Source of the DNA: Rhizophlyctis rosea
Taxonomy: Eukaryota; Chytridiomycota; Chytridiomycetes; Rhizophlyctidales; Rhizophlyctidaceae
Assembly: GCA_027596075.1 (NCBI GenBank)
Contig: JADGJC010000257.1
Coordinates: 1 to 59,119, forward strand
Reading direction: 5' to 3'
DNA: 59,119 nt
In this document: positions 1 through 10,441 of the stretch, piece by piece
Layout: each line of letters begins with the position of its first letter
Position numbering within the stretch: the stretch's first letter is position 1
The notes under the pieces: generated by a model
The model's database searches: none
Told to the model about the DNA's origin: nothing
Seen by the model: the letters and a program-made list of their open reading frames with translations, nothing else
Position numbers and translations under genes: made by a program

Positions 1-2
1 CA

Positions 3-853
3 GCCCCCACCACCCTCCGCCCAAGCCATCAAACCCCCCAAACACCACCAACCCCCAACCTCGCTAACCCGGGTCCTCCATACACAGAAGCAACCTCCTC
101 TTTCGTGACCTCCACGGCTTCCCTCCCCGCCTCCCGCTCCCCCTCCCGCCCCCTCTCGTCCCGCCAAACACCCCCCCTCGGGCAATCCTCCTCCCCCCAC
201 CTAACCCCCTCAACCCCCTACGACTCCACCTACACAACATACCTAACCCAACTCTCATCCGACAATTTCGACTACTCCCTCCTCGACACCAGCCCCGAGG
301 CTTCGTCGACCAACCACCCACAGGGAACCGTTATTTTCGAGACTCAGCAGATTGCACCCGCGCCGGGGCAGACGTGGTTTCAGTTGGCTGTTTTGGAGGG
401 GAGGGGGGCGAGTGGGGGTGGGAGTGGGGGTGAGGAAGGGAATGGGGAGGAAGGAGAGGGTGGAAAGGAAGGGGGTGAAGAAAGGGAACGACCGAAAAGT
501 TCCAAACCGGATCCGAGGAATGGGGTTGTGGTTTTGCGGGATTGGCCGAAGAAGCGGTTTTCTCAGAAGTAAGTTCCATTTTATGACTCATATGCTTTTC
601 TCACCATGATACAACCGTGCTTTTCAACAAACGTCTAACAATGCAAAATCACTCCACCCAAAGATGGACCCGCAACGGCCCAAACCCTGGTGAGAGACGC
701 ATGACATACGAAGAATTCCTCCAAGGCGAGCTCGAAGAACGGCTGGTTTACATCTTCGGTCGTGATACCTACGACGCAGCCGTCCGAGCAGTCCAGCAGG
801 TTATTGCCGACAGAAGGGAATCGTTCGCCGGAAGCCAAAGCGGAGAAGAATAA
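3..853 (+). CDS. Hypothetical low-complexity protein, 5' truncated by window edge
   Basis: Two exons. Exon 1 is open from the window edge to 568; the intron runs 569-663 (GTAAGT to AAG) and exon 2 runs 664-853. The frame is open to the first base, so the true start lies outside the window; a GTG at 105 is not a credible eukaryotic start. The N-terminal part is Pro/Ser/Thr-rich, followed by a Gly/Glu-rich stretch that is probably disordered. The ordered C-terminus contains TWFQLAVLEGRG, then VVVLRDWPKKRF, and ends in a Glu-rich helical segment (EEFLQGELEERL). The joined intron gives a continuous phase (AA + A = Lys). I do not recognise the family. It converges on the tetraspanin gene. Confidence 0.55.
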
Positions 854-1412
854 AACACATTTGTACACCAAATCAACCTCACTGTTGTTACATGACCTAT
901 GTTTGCCGATAAGAATGCAGAAGGCCGTTTCATCTCACATGGAGACCAGCCTCACTGTTGTTACGTGACCCGTGTTGGCCGACAAGGATGAAGTATTGGG
1001 TTGTTTCATCTCACATGGAAAAGCACGCATATTGGGATCACTTACCATATATCCTCCGGGACCACCAGCATCTCAATGATACAAGACACCACCCACCAAT
1101 CCCCAAAACCAAAACGAGTACCACGAACAAAAAAATTTATTACGTGAACTTGATAACACTAAGAACAAATCCGAGCACTATAAATAGGGTGTTATGAAAC
1201 GCAAAAATGAAGGTACAAAATGTTGATGTGGCGCAAAAAGGACAAACAAGCGACTTGGATAATTGCCTCCTTCCTAGATACTATCCAAACGTATAAGTAA
1301 TCCTCCCAACCAGAAAAAAAACCTTCCCAATATACAGACCCAATCCGTCCGAACCTCCCAAACACCCCTATCAAACACAGCCCCAAACTGGAGGCGCCCC
1401 ACCTTCCAACCA
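854..1412. other. Convergent intergenic region
   Basis: This stretch lies between the 3' ends of the first gene (+) and the tetraspanin gene (-). It holds the imperfect tandem duplication at 874-1022 and a TATAAATAGGG string near 1179 on the plus strand that has no gene directly downstream. I see no further coding signal. Confidence 0.5.
874..1022. repeat. Imperfect tandem duplication, about 74 bp unit
   Basis: Unit A (874-946) and unit B (947-about 1022) both begin with CCTCACTGTTGTTAC-TGACC. Each continues with a GTTTGCCGAT/GTTGGCCGAC block and ends in GTTTCATCTCACATGGA. The copies differ by substitutions and small indels, so the duplication is not recent. It sits just behind the stop codon of the first gene, possibly in its 3' UTR. 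Confidence 0.8.
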
Positions 1413-3060
1413 TCAATCATAAATATGGTTCCCAGCCAAAACACTCACAACAAACATAACCAAACACAACGGGATAATCGAAAACGCCCCAATATACACC
1501 CCTTTCAAGTACTTCGTCACAAGGCCCAGCCACGCGTCATGACAGCCTAGAAACTGGTCTTCCTGTGGTTCGAAGGTTGGGATGGTGGATTCGTCGGCGT
1601 CTGGAGTTGGGGTGGGAAGGGTGGTGGAGGGTGGTGGAGATGCGGCGGCTAGAGGTGGGGATGGTGGGGAGGAGGAGGGGGAAGATGGTGGTGATGGTGC
1701 TGATGGAATAGCTGGGGACGGTGATGGTGGTGAAGATGGACTGACCGGAGAAGGCGACGGTTTTGGAGGAGCGGGAGATGGCGAAGGTGGTTTGGCTGCG
1801 GGTTGGGGAGGTGGGGTTTTCGTGGCGTTGACGGGTTGTACTGTCCATGCTCCCGCACGAGCTTTCAAAATGGTAGGGGCGATGGTGGTTGTGTTGCCGG
1901 TGTTGACGTACCCTTCGCATAGTTCGTCGGTGTAGGGTCTGTCGAGCTCGCTGAAGTAGCCACAGCATGTGAGCTGGAAGTAAAATGATGAACCAAGTGA
2001 GAAAGAGATTGGCCGACACAACGAGTCATAACTCCCACAGCACCCACCTGCAACTGAATCTGCCCCCTCCCAACCCCAGCCAAATCCCACTTATCACTCA
2101 AATTATTCTCCAACCCCGAATTATGCAACGTTTTGTACGCCCAAAAGCCCAACACAATAGCCGCCAAAACAACAGGCCACAACAGCACGGCATGCACGCC
2201 TATCGCCAGTTTCTTGTGCGCGAATGCTCCGATGTAGCCGAGGGCGCCCACGATGGCCATGACTACGCCGAGGATCGTGATGCATATTAGGAGGGCCGGT
2301 TCGAAGATGCGGATGACGTCGGATTCGGTGTATCGATTGGACCAGGTGAAGGAGGTAAAGAGGAGGACGGCGATGGCAACGAATATGAACTGGTGGATGG
2401 GAAGTTTGGTGGGATCAGTCTTATCTGACAGCTTGATGTTGATATGGCTTCCATCGATCCTCTCCTCGCGTCATAAGAAAGCATTGAAAGATCACTGCCA
2501 CTCACCAAAGTATCAAACACCAAAAAAGCAACCTTACTCCTCCCAAACCTCAAATAATCCCTCCTCCTAACCCTCGACAAATTACTCCCATAACTCCTCT
2601 GACTAATCCTCGAAAGCGTCCTAACAAGCCCAAAACTCCTCCCACTAACATTTCTCCGCACATCACTCGCCCCTCTCTTCAAACTCCCCCCACCACCACC
2701 ACCAACACCAATACCAACAACAACCCCCTTATCACTCACGCCGAATCGGTCGCTCTTGCCCATAGCGTCCACCTTCGCCTCGGGGTACCGCTCGCCCCAA
2801 AGAGTTTTCTCGTCTCCCGCGAAGGAAAGCGGACGCGGGAGGTCTTCGACGGTGACGGCGACGGAGCGGGGGCGAGTGGGTGATGGGGGTGTGTAGGTTG
2901 TTGTTGTGGGGAGGGTGTGGGAGGAATAGACGGTTGGTGGGGAGGAGAGGCGGGTTGTGAGTTGGGTGCGGTAGGGGGAGGTTGTGGGTGGCAGTTGGGC
3001 GCTTAGGCCTTGGGTGCGGCGGATGGAGCGTTTAGGGCGAACGGGGAGTAGGTTGTCCAT
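1413..3060 (-). CDS. Tetraspanin with a long N-terminal tail and proline-rich large loop
   Basis: Exons 3060-2506, 2431-2048 and 1973-1413 with two 74-nt introns, both phase 0, give 499 residues. Four membrane segments are visible: about 199-214, 230-251, 262-283 and 474-495. The large loop opens with the tetraspanin signature LTCCGYFSEL (Cys-Cys-Gly at 316-318) and has a second cysteine pair partner at GC 456-457. Tetraspanins organise plasma-membrane protein complexes; family length is usually 200-300 residues. Two things are odd. There is a basic, Ser/Thr-rich cytoplasmic tail of about 190 residues before TM1. There is also a Pro/Ser insertion of about 70 residues (366-437) inside the large extracellular loop. 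Exon 1 could be a separate upstream unit, but its splice site and phase fit well. Confidence 0.85.
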
Positions 3061-4052
3061 TTCTGGTTAAGGTTTTTAAGTGTATGCGAGGGGCGTATGT
3101 TGAGTGTAAGTGATGGGAAGGTGCGTTGGGCTGTTGGTTTGTGAGGTTCGCCAGGACCCGTGGATAATGATGAGACGGCTGGAGAGTTGCTGAGTGGTTC
3201 ATGCACGGTGCGACAGAGGAATAGATATGGCCATTTTGTTACCAATACAGAGAGCACGCCTTGGATGTGAAATTGCGAACTACGCAACGATTCTGAAAGT
3301 GGACACAATGAATGATGGAAGAGTGTGAAAAGAACGATCACTCATTCCACTAGTTGGCCAACTGTGTCTATGTGCCTCCCACCCGCTCTCACGTACGTGT
3401 ATGTGTATGTGTGTATGTATGTTGTGTGTGAGTTGTGTGCTGCGCGGTGGGGGAAACAGGTGCCGATGATGAAACATGAATCAGCGTTCTGATCACCGGC
3501 GACTCGGAGGCGTGGTCACTGTCCATTTGTCAGACAAGCCACATGGCCGCATTCATCAACAGTCCAAACAACCCTCGCGTTTTGGGTGGGTAAATAAACA
3601 ATCACCGAAAACAACCATGAGATCACGCGCCTGCCTCATGCTAGCCATTGCTGGGCCTCGAAAACACGCGTCATGAACAATTGCCCCGAACTGAGCCATC
3701 ATGAGACTGGATGCGGGTTGCCAACTTGTCAAACTTGCACGCGTGAGCTGCGCCATGCGTTTTGAGGCTCTATCTTTGAAGGCAGCCAATACCAACTTCA
3801 TCATACAATTCACCATAAATTGAACTCTGTCGGTCAAACGATTTGATACTGCAAAATGCAGGCTTGATAGAGTCATTGACCGACGGCGCAACGGCAGGGA
3901 CGTTGTTTTACCCGGACTTCCGTACAAGTCTGCTGCAATCAACGCGGTTATGAAAGTGAGAATTTGACTGATCCTCGACCAGTCGATTTGCTTTATTACA
4001 CAGTCAGCTCGTTCAGACAAGATAGTCATAGGCATCAAGTATTCAAAAGGCG
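3061..4052. other. Intergenic region with TG microsatellite
   Basis: This is the promoter side of the tetraspanin gene and the 3' side of HAUS1. A TG/TATG-rich microsatellite lies at 3391-3440. A minus-strand open frame of 166 codons (4056-3556) has no ATG start, no recognisable domain, and begins inside the last HAUS1 exon; I treat it as 3' UTR. Confidence 0.5.
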
Positions 4053-5416
4053 TCAATATTGAAGCCCTTCAGCAATGGATCCCAACAATTCATGTCTTCG
4101 CTGGACGAGCTCCTCCTAAATACAGGAAAATCACAGTCACAGTCCGCTTTGCAACATTTCCAAACGTGACAAAAAAAAACGTACCAAATAATGTTTCTTC
4201 TCCTCTAACTTGATCTTTGCCAATGTGATATCCTGTACTCAGACAAAATCAGATTCCATAGTCCACGGTGACGCGTCATGTGTTCGATGGTTCTTCCGGA
4301 ACAATAACTCACAGGCGGCAAATCCTGAAACCCTTTCAACCTATCCTCCTTCTCCTTCACCTCATTCGCCAACTCTCGAACTTCGTCCTCCAACTTCCGT
4401 AGGACTTCAATGCGTATTGAGTCCATTTCCGGTGTGTATTGGCTCTATCATTACACATACAAAGATGAGTTGAGAACCAACCATCATGTACGAGGGAAAG
4501 GTCGTTAGCAATTCCCACCTCCAGGTATTCCAGCCGTTCCTCATATTCCTGTCCTTTCTGTTGCAACATGGTAGTGTTTCTTTTCAAATCGTTTAGATGT
4601 TCGTCTTCAGAAGATTCGGTTGCTTGGAGTTCGGTGAGGAGACTGTTGAGCCAGAGTTGAGTGGTTTCCTCGCCATATGGAAAATTGTGCGCATGGAGGT
4701 CGGCCAATAGATAGCTCACGCTTTCATATGATCCAAACTTCTCTCCAACCCCTGCCGTCTTCGTTCCATGGTATCTAATAGTCGCTTATCTCTTTGGAGA
4801 TCCCATTCTGCGCGGCGCTCTTGGATGAGAAGATCTGTCATGGCGGTTTCGTAGCTGCTCAGGTGCAAGTTTTGCGGTAAGCTTCAAACACATGGTTTCG
4901 TGGAGTACGCTGACACGCGCACATGCCGGCAAGTTGTGCATACCTCGCCCTTGATGTTTTGCATATTCCCAAAGATAATGCCAGGGACACCAGCGCTTGT
5001 AGATTCAAATCAGCAGATTTGGAAAGGTTGTCGGTCGTGATGTTCAAGCCGGAAAGTATACCATTCAATCGTTGTGCTGATGGATCAAAAGATTGTAAAT
5101 ACACAAAAACCATTATATTTTGCCCGCTGAACGCAGGAGGTCAATACATGATTTTCTCACCTTCCGCACGATACTCCTCCTCAGCTCGTTCAGCAATGTT
5201 TTGTTCCAGCTCGTTCAATGTGTCGTTCACATCTTTCTGGTCGACGATGGCCTCCAGGAGGCTAGCCGCGCCGGGTGTCTGGGAAAGTTCGACGGCCGCA
5301 TTTCGTGTTGCGGAAGGGGCATAATGTGGGAATAGTTGGGTCAGAAGTGTTTGGAGGGTTGATATAGACTGAGTGGAGGTATGTTGATGCTGTGATGGTG
5401 AGGTTGACGTCAACAT
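4053..5416 (-). CDS. HAUS1: HAUS augmin-like complex subunit 1
   Basis: Seven exons: 5416-5161, 5076-4944, 4854-4720, 4642-4519, 4444-4313, 4232-4185 and 4115-4053, all with GT-AG borders and consistent phases, give about 296 residues (human HAUS1 has 278). The protein is mostly coiled coil. Family landmarks follow in order: an N-terminal FPHYAPS segment, NLSKSADLNLQALVSLAL (human: NLSS...LNALVDSAVAL), LQQKGQEYEERL, and the C-terminal DLPPDITLAKIKLEEKKHYL (human: DLMPNPSLAQVKIEEAKREL). Augmin recruits gamma-tubulin to existing spindle microtubules to drive branching nucleation. The match spans the whole length, so I am fairly sure. The acceptor of exon 3 could be 3 nt upstream. It is divergent from the HAD gene. 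Confidence 0.82.
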
Positions 5417-5681
5417 GTTGGTTGGTTGGCGCTGAAGAGAGTGTTGTGGGTGGAGAGGGAGTTTACGTGGGAGGAGGGAGATTGGGAAGGGAGGTGAAGA
5501 CAGGAAGACATTGGTTGTCCGAATTTCCTTGAAGTCCGAAACACGTTTTGCTATTGATAAATGTAGCTAAAATTAGCCACTCCATCACACAGACTGGTCT
5601 CCGGCTCCCCCAGGCTTCTCCTACTCTTTCTTTCCAGAGTTCATTGTGCATTCTGTACCTGTCAACCCCGCCAACCTCACT
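5417..5681. promoter_or_regulatory. Shared divergent promoter of HAUS1 and HAD phosphatase
   Basis: The two start codons face away from each other across 265 bp, so this stretch must carry both promoters. I see no clear TATA box. The assignment rests on gene orientation only. Confidence 0.55.
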
Positions 5682-6692
5682 ATGGCAGCCGACTCGAAGA
5701 ATATACAGTATGAGCCGCTACCGGCCTTACCTGCGCATTTTCGTGCGGAGGACATCAAGGTGGGGTAATTGCCCAGGATTCCCACTTCTTCACGAGTGGC
5801 TCATTAACTTCATCGAACGGGTTTGTAGATCATCTGCTGCGACATAGATGGAACAACCCTAACATCATCCCACACCATTTCCCCATATACCCTCGAGACC
5901 TTTCACTTAGTCCGCGAACAACGCCCTGACATTAACATGATGTTTGCAACAGGCAGACCCCGCATAGCAACAAAAGCCATCCGTGCAGCAATGCAAGAGC
6001 TGGGGCACGCCGTTGGAATATACGTCAACGGAGCCCTCTGCGGAAGCGAAGACACATCAAAACCCCTACCATCAACACAACCATCCCACCTAGACTTCCA
6101 CGTCCTCCACGAAACACCCCTATCCCCGCAAGACGCAGTCTGGTACACAAATTGGGCAGTAGTACACCACCGCCCCCTGGTCCTATACTCCTACGACGAA
6201 ACCATCCCCCCCTTCGACCATCCATCATGCGCCCTAACAGCCGGAGCCTCCGAACCCTACCCAACCGAGATCCCTCACGACACACTAATTCCAAAACTCC
6301 TCTCCTCAGAACTCAGAATCCACAAAGCAATCTTCATGGACCCAAAACAACCCCTAGACAAAACCCTCACCGACCTCCTCGCTGACCCCAACCTTCCTCG
6401 CACCACCACATCTTTCCTCCGTAACACTGATTTCGCACTAGAGGTTGTCACATCCGAAACATCCAAGGCTAACGCATTGGAGTTCTTTACACGCCAACAT
6501 GCGGGATGTACGTTGAAGAACGTCATAGCTTTCGGTGATGGAGATAACGATGTAGAAATGATTCGGGAAGTTGGAATGGGAGTTGCGATGGGGAATGGGC
6601 TGCCGCAAGTTAAGACTGTTGCGGATTATATTGCGCCGACGAATGATGAGGATGGGCTTGCGAGGGTTTTGAGGACACTGTTGGGGTTGTAG
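5682..6692 (+). CDS. HAD superfamily phosphatase, Cof/IIB type
   Basis: Exon 1 (5682-5759) and exon 2 (5829-6692) are separated by a 69-nt phase-0 intron and give 313 residues. Motif I is DIDGT at 31-35, created directly behind the splice junction, which confirms the join. Motif II is in the MMFATGRP segment (T before GRP). The C-terminal motif IV is FGDGDNDVEM, followed by GVAMGNGLPQVK as in Cof-type phosphatases. Such enzymes hydrolyse sugar phosphates or nucleotide-like phosphates using an aspartyl-phosphate intermediate and Mg2+; the substrate cannot be read from sequence. No signal peptide or membrane segment is seen, so it is probably cytosolic. The length and domain order are normal for the family. 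Confidence 0.9.
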
Positions 6693-7142
6693 GACTTTGT
6701 GGTGCAACCTAAGACAGTCAAATCATGACAGCTTTGTCAGGCTGAATGAAGTTGATTCCATTCTGTTGGCGGTCCTGTGAGAGTTGCCGAAGGATACCGC
6801 AGTGATGGCCCAGGACTGTGTGGTTTGTAATTGGGCTGACTTTCTCATATTGAATAGAACAAGTCGACGGATCATCTCTCATATGACCACTCAAGGCAAA
6901 CGCTTATGATGAGTGATGTAAGTGACAGACGCCGTATCTTCCGACAAATTGAAGTCACTCAAACGTTTCCACTTCGTCATGAGTTCCCATTCTCTGTCCC
7001 AAAGTCACAGCCAACAAAGCAAATCTCGACGGAAAAGGTAATATGTTTTACAGGTACAAAAGTGTTCAAATACAAAGATATAGTGGAGAAGCAAACTATG
7101 TATTCATTCCCTGATGGTCCCACGGCACAGCAAAAGCCGCAA
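6693..7142. other. Convergent intergenic region
   Basis: This lies between the 3' ends of the HAD gene (+) and the GNAT-ankyrin gene (-). A plus-strand open frame that runs into the neighbouring gene (6906-7628) is mostly antisense to the better-supported minus-strand exon. I see no feature here. Confidence 0.45.
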
Positions 7143-9448
7143 TCAATCCCTGAATTCCCCATACGGCCAATAGGGATCCACCCTACTCCCCCTCAAGAGC
7201 ACATTCCTCACAAGCAAATAATCTCCATCATTCCTACACATGGGCAGCGCTCTGATCCGTTCCGCAATCTCCCGGTCCGGATTCTCCTCACTAGGACTGA
7301 ACACACCCCTATCCTCAGCCTTCTCAGCCTTATCCAGGACGGCTTTCAGGGCGTATTCTACCACGCCGCCATCATGAACAAATGGAGTAGTGTCGTGAGA
7401 GGTGCTTGGAAATTCGCAGATGGAAGAGAGAGTGGGTGGCGTGTTTTGTTCGAGGAGGGATTTGATGATTTGGAAGCAGGAGTGGTAGCCGCGGTAAAAG
7501 CGGGTAGGTCTGTTGCGAAGATGAGTGGGGAGGTAGTATGCGTACATCCACCAGTTCCTCATCGAGTCCAATGCTGCGAAATCCCCTTCCGACGCTTCCG
7601 ACAAATCTTCTCGTATGACTTGGGATAGAATGAACGCTGAATCTATTACGCATTGCAAATAAAAACAAGGAAGAGAAAGGGGGGAAGAGAGTCAATGCAG
7701 TTGTGGCTCGTCACATGTACCAACAAAACCCAACCCACCAACAAAACTTACACCACAACTTAACCCCCAACCTCCCCGACACAAACCCCCCCGCACACGG
7801 TCCACACTCACACCAATACCGTACTCCCCACAACTTTGCTAAATCATTTATGAAACCTCTCTCCTCCTCCTCATCAATCAACCCCATCCTGGCTTTCAAT
7901 TTCACCAGCGCGGTGGCATCTCCCTGCGACATCGCTATAGGTATCTCCGCCTTATAAAACGCATCCAAATACTCCCGTTGATTCTCCAGTTCAATGACAT
8001 AAAAGTCCAATGCTGTGGCACCTGAAACAGTCCGTAGCATCACGTCGACAGGCACCACACCCGGTGCAGCGTTCGTCAACCCCCTCCCTCCCGGCGTGTA
8101 CGAAAGTAACAAATGCACCACCGCCGTCTTGCCATGTGCACAAGCGATATGCAGCAACGTGTTTCCTGCGGAGTTGGGTTGGTTTGGGTTGAAGTTGTGT
8201 TGGGTGGTGAAGAGTTGGTGGAGGTGGGAGACGGACGCTGTGGCAAGTTGAGTTGCGATCATTTTGTGAATGGGGAATTTACAGGAATCTTTCAGGAATG
8301 AGATGTCTTTTTCAGCCCAGGGGAGGTCGTCGGTGATGGGGAGTGAGTGGGAACGGTGGGAGGGGTTTAGTGCGTAGGCTAGGTAGGGTGTTTTGCCGAT
8401 GCGGCGGAAGCCTAGCTGGGTGTAGATAGGGGTTGGGAGGGAGTTGTTAATGGATATATGCAGGCGGATTGAGGCAGGGAAATATGGGCTGTTCGAATAT
8501 ACCGTTTGCCAAAACCGTGTTGCACAAAGGGTACCGCTCTTGATCACCTCCTCATCTTTGCAATTCGGGGGTAGGTCTTGCTGCAATGGTCTGGGCCTGA
8601 CAACCACAAACGAGACTGACAGCCGGTGCTCCTATTACCACACAACCACATTGCATGCAAGACATGTAAATCTGTCAATCACACATCCCCCTAGACCTCC
8701 ATGCGTCCTTTGCCCTTACCTTGATACACTCCACCAACTGTCCCAAAATATACCTCCCAACACCCCTCCCACGCACCTCCTCCGGAATCCAAACCTCCTC
8801 CACAAAACATAAATCGCCCACATCCATCTCATCTCCAAACGTCAAACCACCTTCATAGTACTCCGTATCGTAATACCGCGACTTAAGCTTGCCAAACTTG
8901 TCAAAGAGTTTGACGAAGTGGAGGACTTCCTGGGATATTTGGTCACAGAGTTTGTGGAAGTACGGGGACATGGTGCGGGTTTGGCGGTCGATTAGGTAGG
9001 CGATGAGGTGGGGGTCGGATGTGGTGTGTGGTTCTGTGGGGAGGTCCGAGCTTTGTTTGATGGTTGGTGAACCCTTTTTGGTCACTGTTTCATGATTCTT
9101 GGTATCAGTGGGGGCGATGGAAGGACGAGAGCTTTGTGGGTGCTCTTCGCTCACAGCCTCTAATACATAAGTCAGTCCACTTGACTTTCCAGACTCCACT
9201 TCCTCCCCTTGCACACCTTCATCACCCTTCGTGTCTTCCGATACACGGCTACGCTTCCGTGGACGCTCCTCCTGCTCTCTGACCTCCCTTTGCTCCTTCA
9301 CTGAACGCAGCCATTCCTCCTCATCTACGAACATTGCCGGCTCGTCTTCCGCGTGAGTGGACACCCACGTTAGGCTTACAGACTCATAACAGTGCGCTTG
9401 CAGGAGTCCGATGCGGAAGTTGCAGAGTTTGACGTCCGAGGTTGTCAT
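7143..9448 (-). CDS. GNAT acetyltransferase-ankyrin repeat fusion protein
   Basis: Exons 9448-8720, 8580-7752 and 7636-7143 give 683 residues. The N-terminus is charged, with a nuclear-type basic stretch RPRKRSR. The acetyl-CoA binding motif of GNAT enzymes is V-R-G-R-G-V-G at about 225-231 (R/QxxGxG/A). The GNAT fold then continues across the first intron to IYTQLGFRRIGKTPYLAYAL. An ankyrin-type segment NSAGNTLLHIACAHGKTAVV follows, then the CECGPCAGGF-S-R block I associate with fungal ankyrin proteins, ending CRNDGDYLLVR. I recall this architecture from fungal genomes, so the fusion is unlikely to be an annotation artefact. Substrate unknown. The first intron (139 nt) is the least certain join because several AGs are available; only 8580 keeps the frame. 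Confidence 0.78.
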
Positions 9449-10441
9449 CGTGGATGGTGGTAGGATGTTGCATGCGCAGTCGCTGGCTTGTTAACTTTAA
9501 TTGTTCTGGAACAGAGGGTATTGGGCATGGACCAGCCGGCTGGCCTTACGAGCTCAAGGCCGTGTCGTCGTCTCCCGAAGGGGGGATGAGTGCAAAGGCA
9601 TAAGTGAGGAATGAGTTGTGAGCCGAGCCGTTTCTTGTGAAGCTCCTGGCAGCTAGGCACAGGCTGCCTCCGTTCATCCCGGAGCCCTCCGTGAAAGCTG
9701 AGAAGCGTTTGGAGGGTACTTACTCATTACAAAAGACCAAACTGAAGTGAAGAAAGGAAAGGTGCCCAAGCACTCCAAACTCTCAGATGATGACCAGGCA
9801 TGCTCACGTAATCCCCTACCTCTTCCAACCAGCAGCGAAGTTTGAATGAAAAGTCCAACTTCATAATCCCCACCAAGTCCCCCCATATCGCCAAGTTTCA
9901 CCACATTCTCTCTTCCTGTAGTCGCTCCATTTAGGTAAACTCCTCATGGAGATTCAATCTCTCTCCTTCGCTGTGAAGAAATTGCACATTATGGCAGCAT
10001 GTATCTACCACTCCAATGCTACCTGAACATTCCCCTCCCCCTTGAATTCATCCTAAAACGGTCCAGTGTGCCAAGTAATGTCGCAACGTCACCCGTAAAT
10101 ATTGCCAGACACATAATTCCCCCCCATCATCAACCCAGCCCTCCTCAACGACAACATCGTCTCAAGCACCCCACCCCATCTGCCCAAACATCCTCTCCGT
10201 CATCCAAAACCCAAGACCAAATCAGCGATATTGAACAAAAGGTACAGAAGCACCACAACGATGTATGTCTTATTAAGCAAGGAATCCAAGTGTCATACTT
10301 GTACAGAAAGACATTGCAATCCTCCTCGAGATCCATTCCTCAACAATTGAGTGTGGTCCCGAAGTGTTACATGCATTCGACCAGGACACGAACAAATCCA
10401 CGAGTCAAAATACCGCCCACCATCAATGTGGAGTATTAAAC
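9449..10441. other. Intergenic region, no supported gene
   Basis: This is the promoter side of the GNAT-ankyrin gene and the 3' flank of the next minus-strand gene. A 146-codon plus-strand frame at 9999-10439 is Ser/Pro/Gln-rich without domain or splice support; I do not call it. Confidence 0.4.

Noticed and set aside
3391..3440. TG-rich tract considered as a Z-DNA or regulatory element
   Set aside because: A simple microsatellite explains it; no further signal supports a function.
3556..4056. 166-codon minus-strand frame after HAUS1
   Set aside because: Starts with TTG inside the final HAUS1 exon, no domain, no splice support; most likely 3' UTR.
6906..7628. 240-codon plus-strand frame
   Set aside because: Its 3' two thirds are antisense to the last exon of the GNAT-ankyrin gene, which joins in phase and ends in a family motif; the rest has no domain.
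9999..10439. 146-codon plus-strand frame
   Set aside because: Ser/Pro/Gln low complexity, no domain, no intron support, convergent with a better gene.
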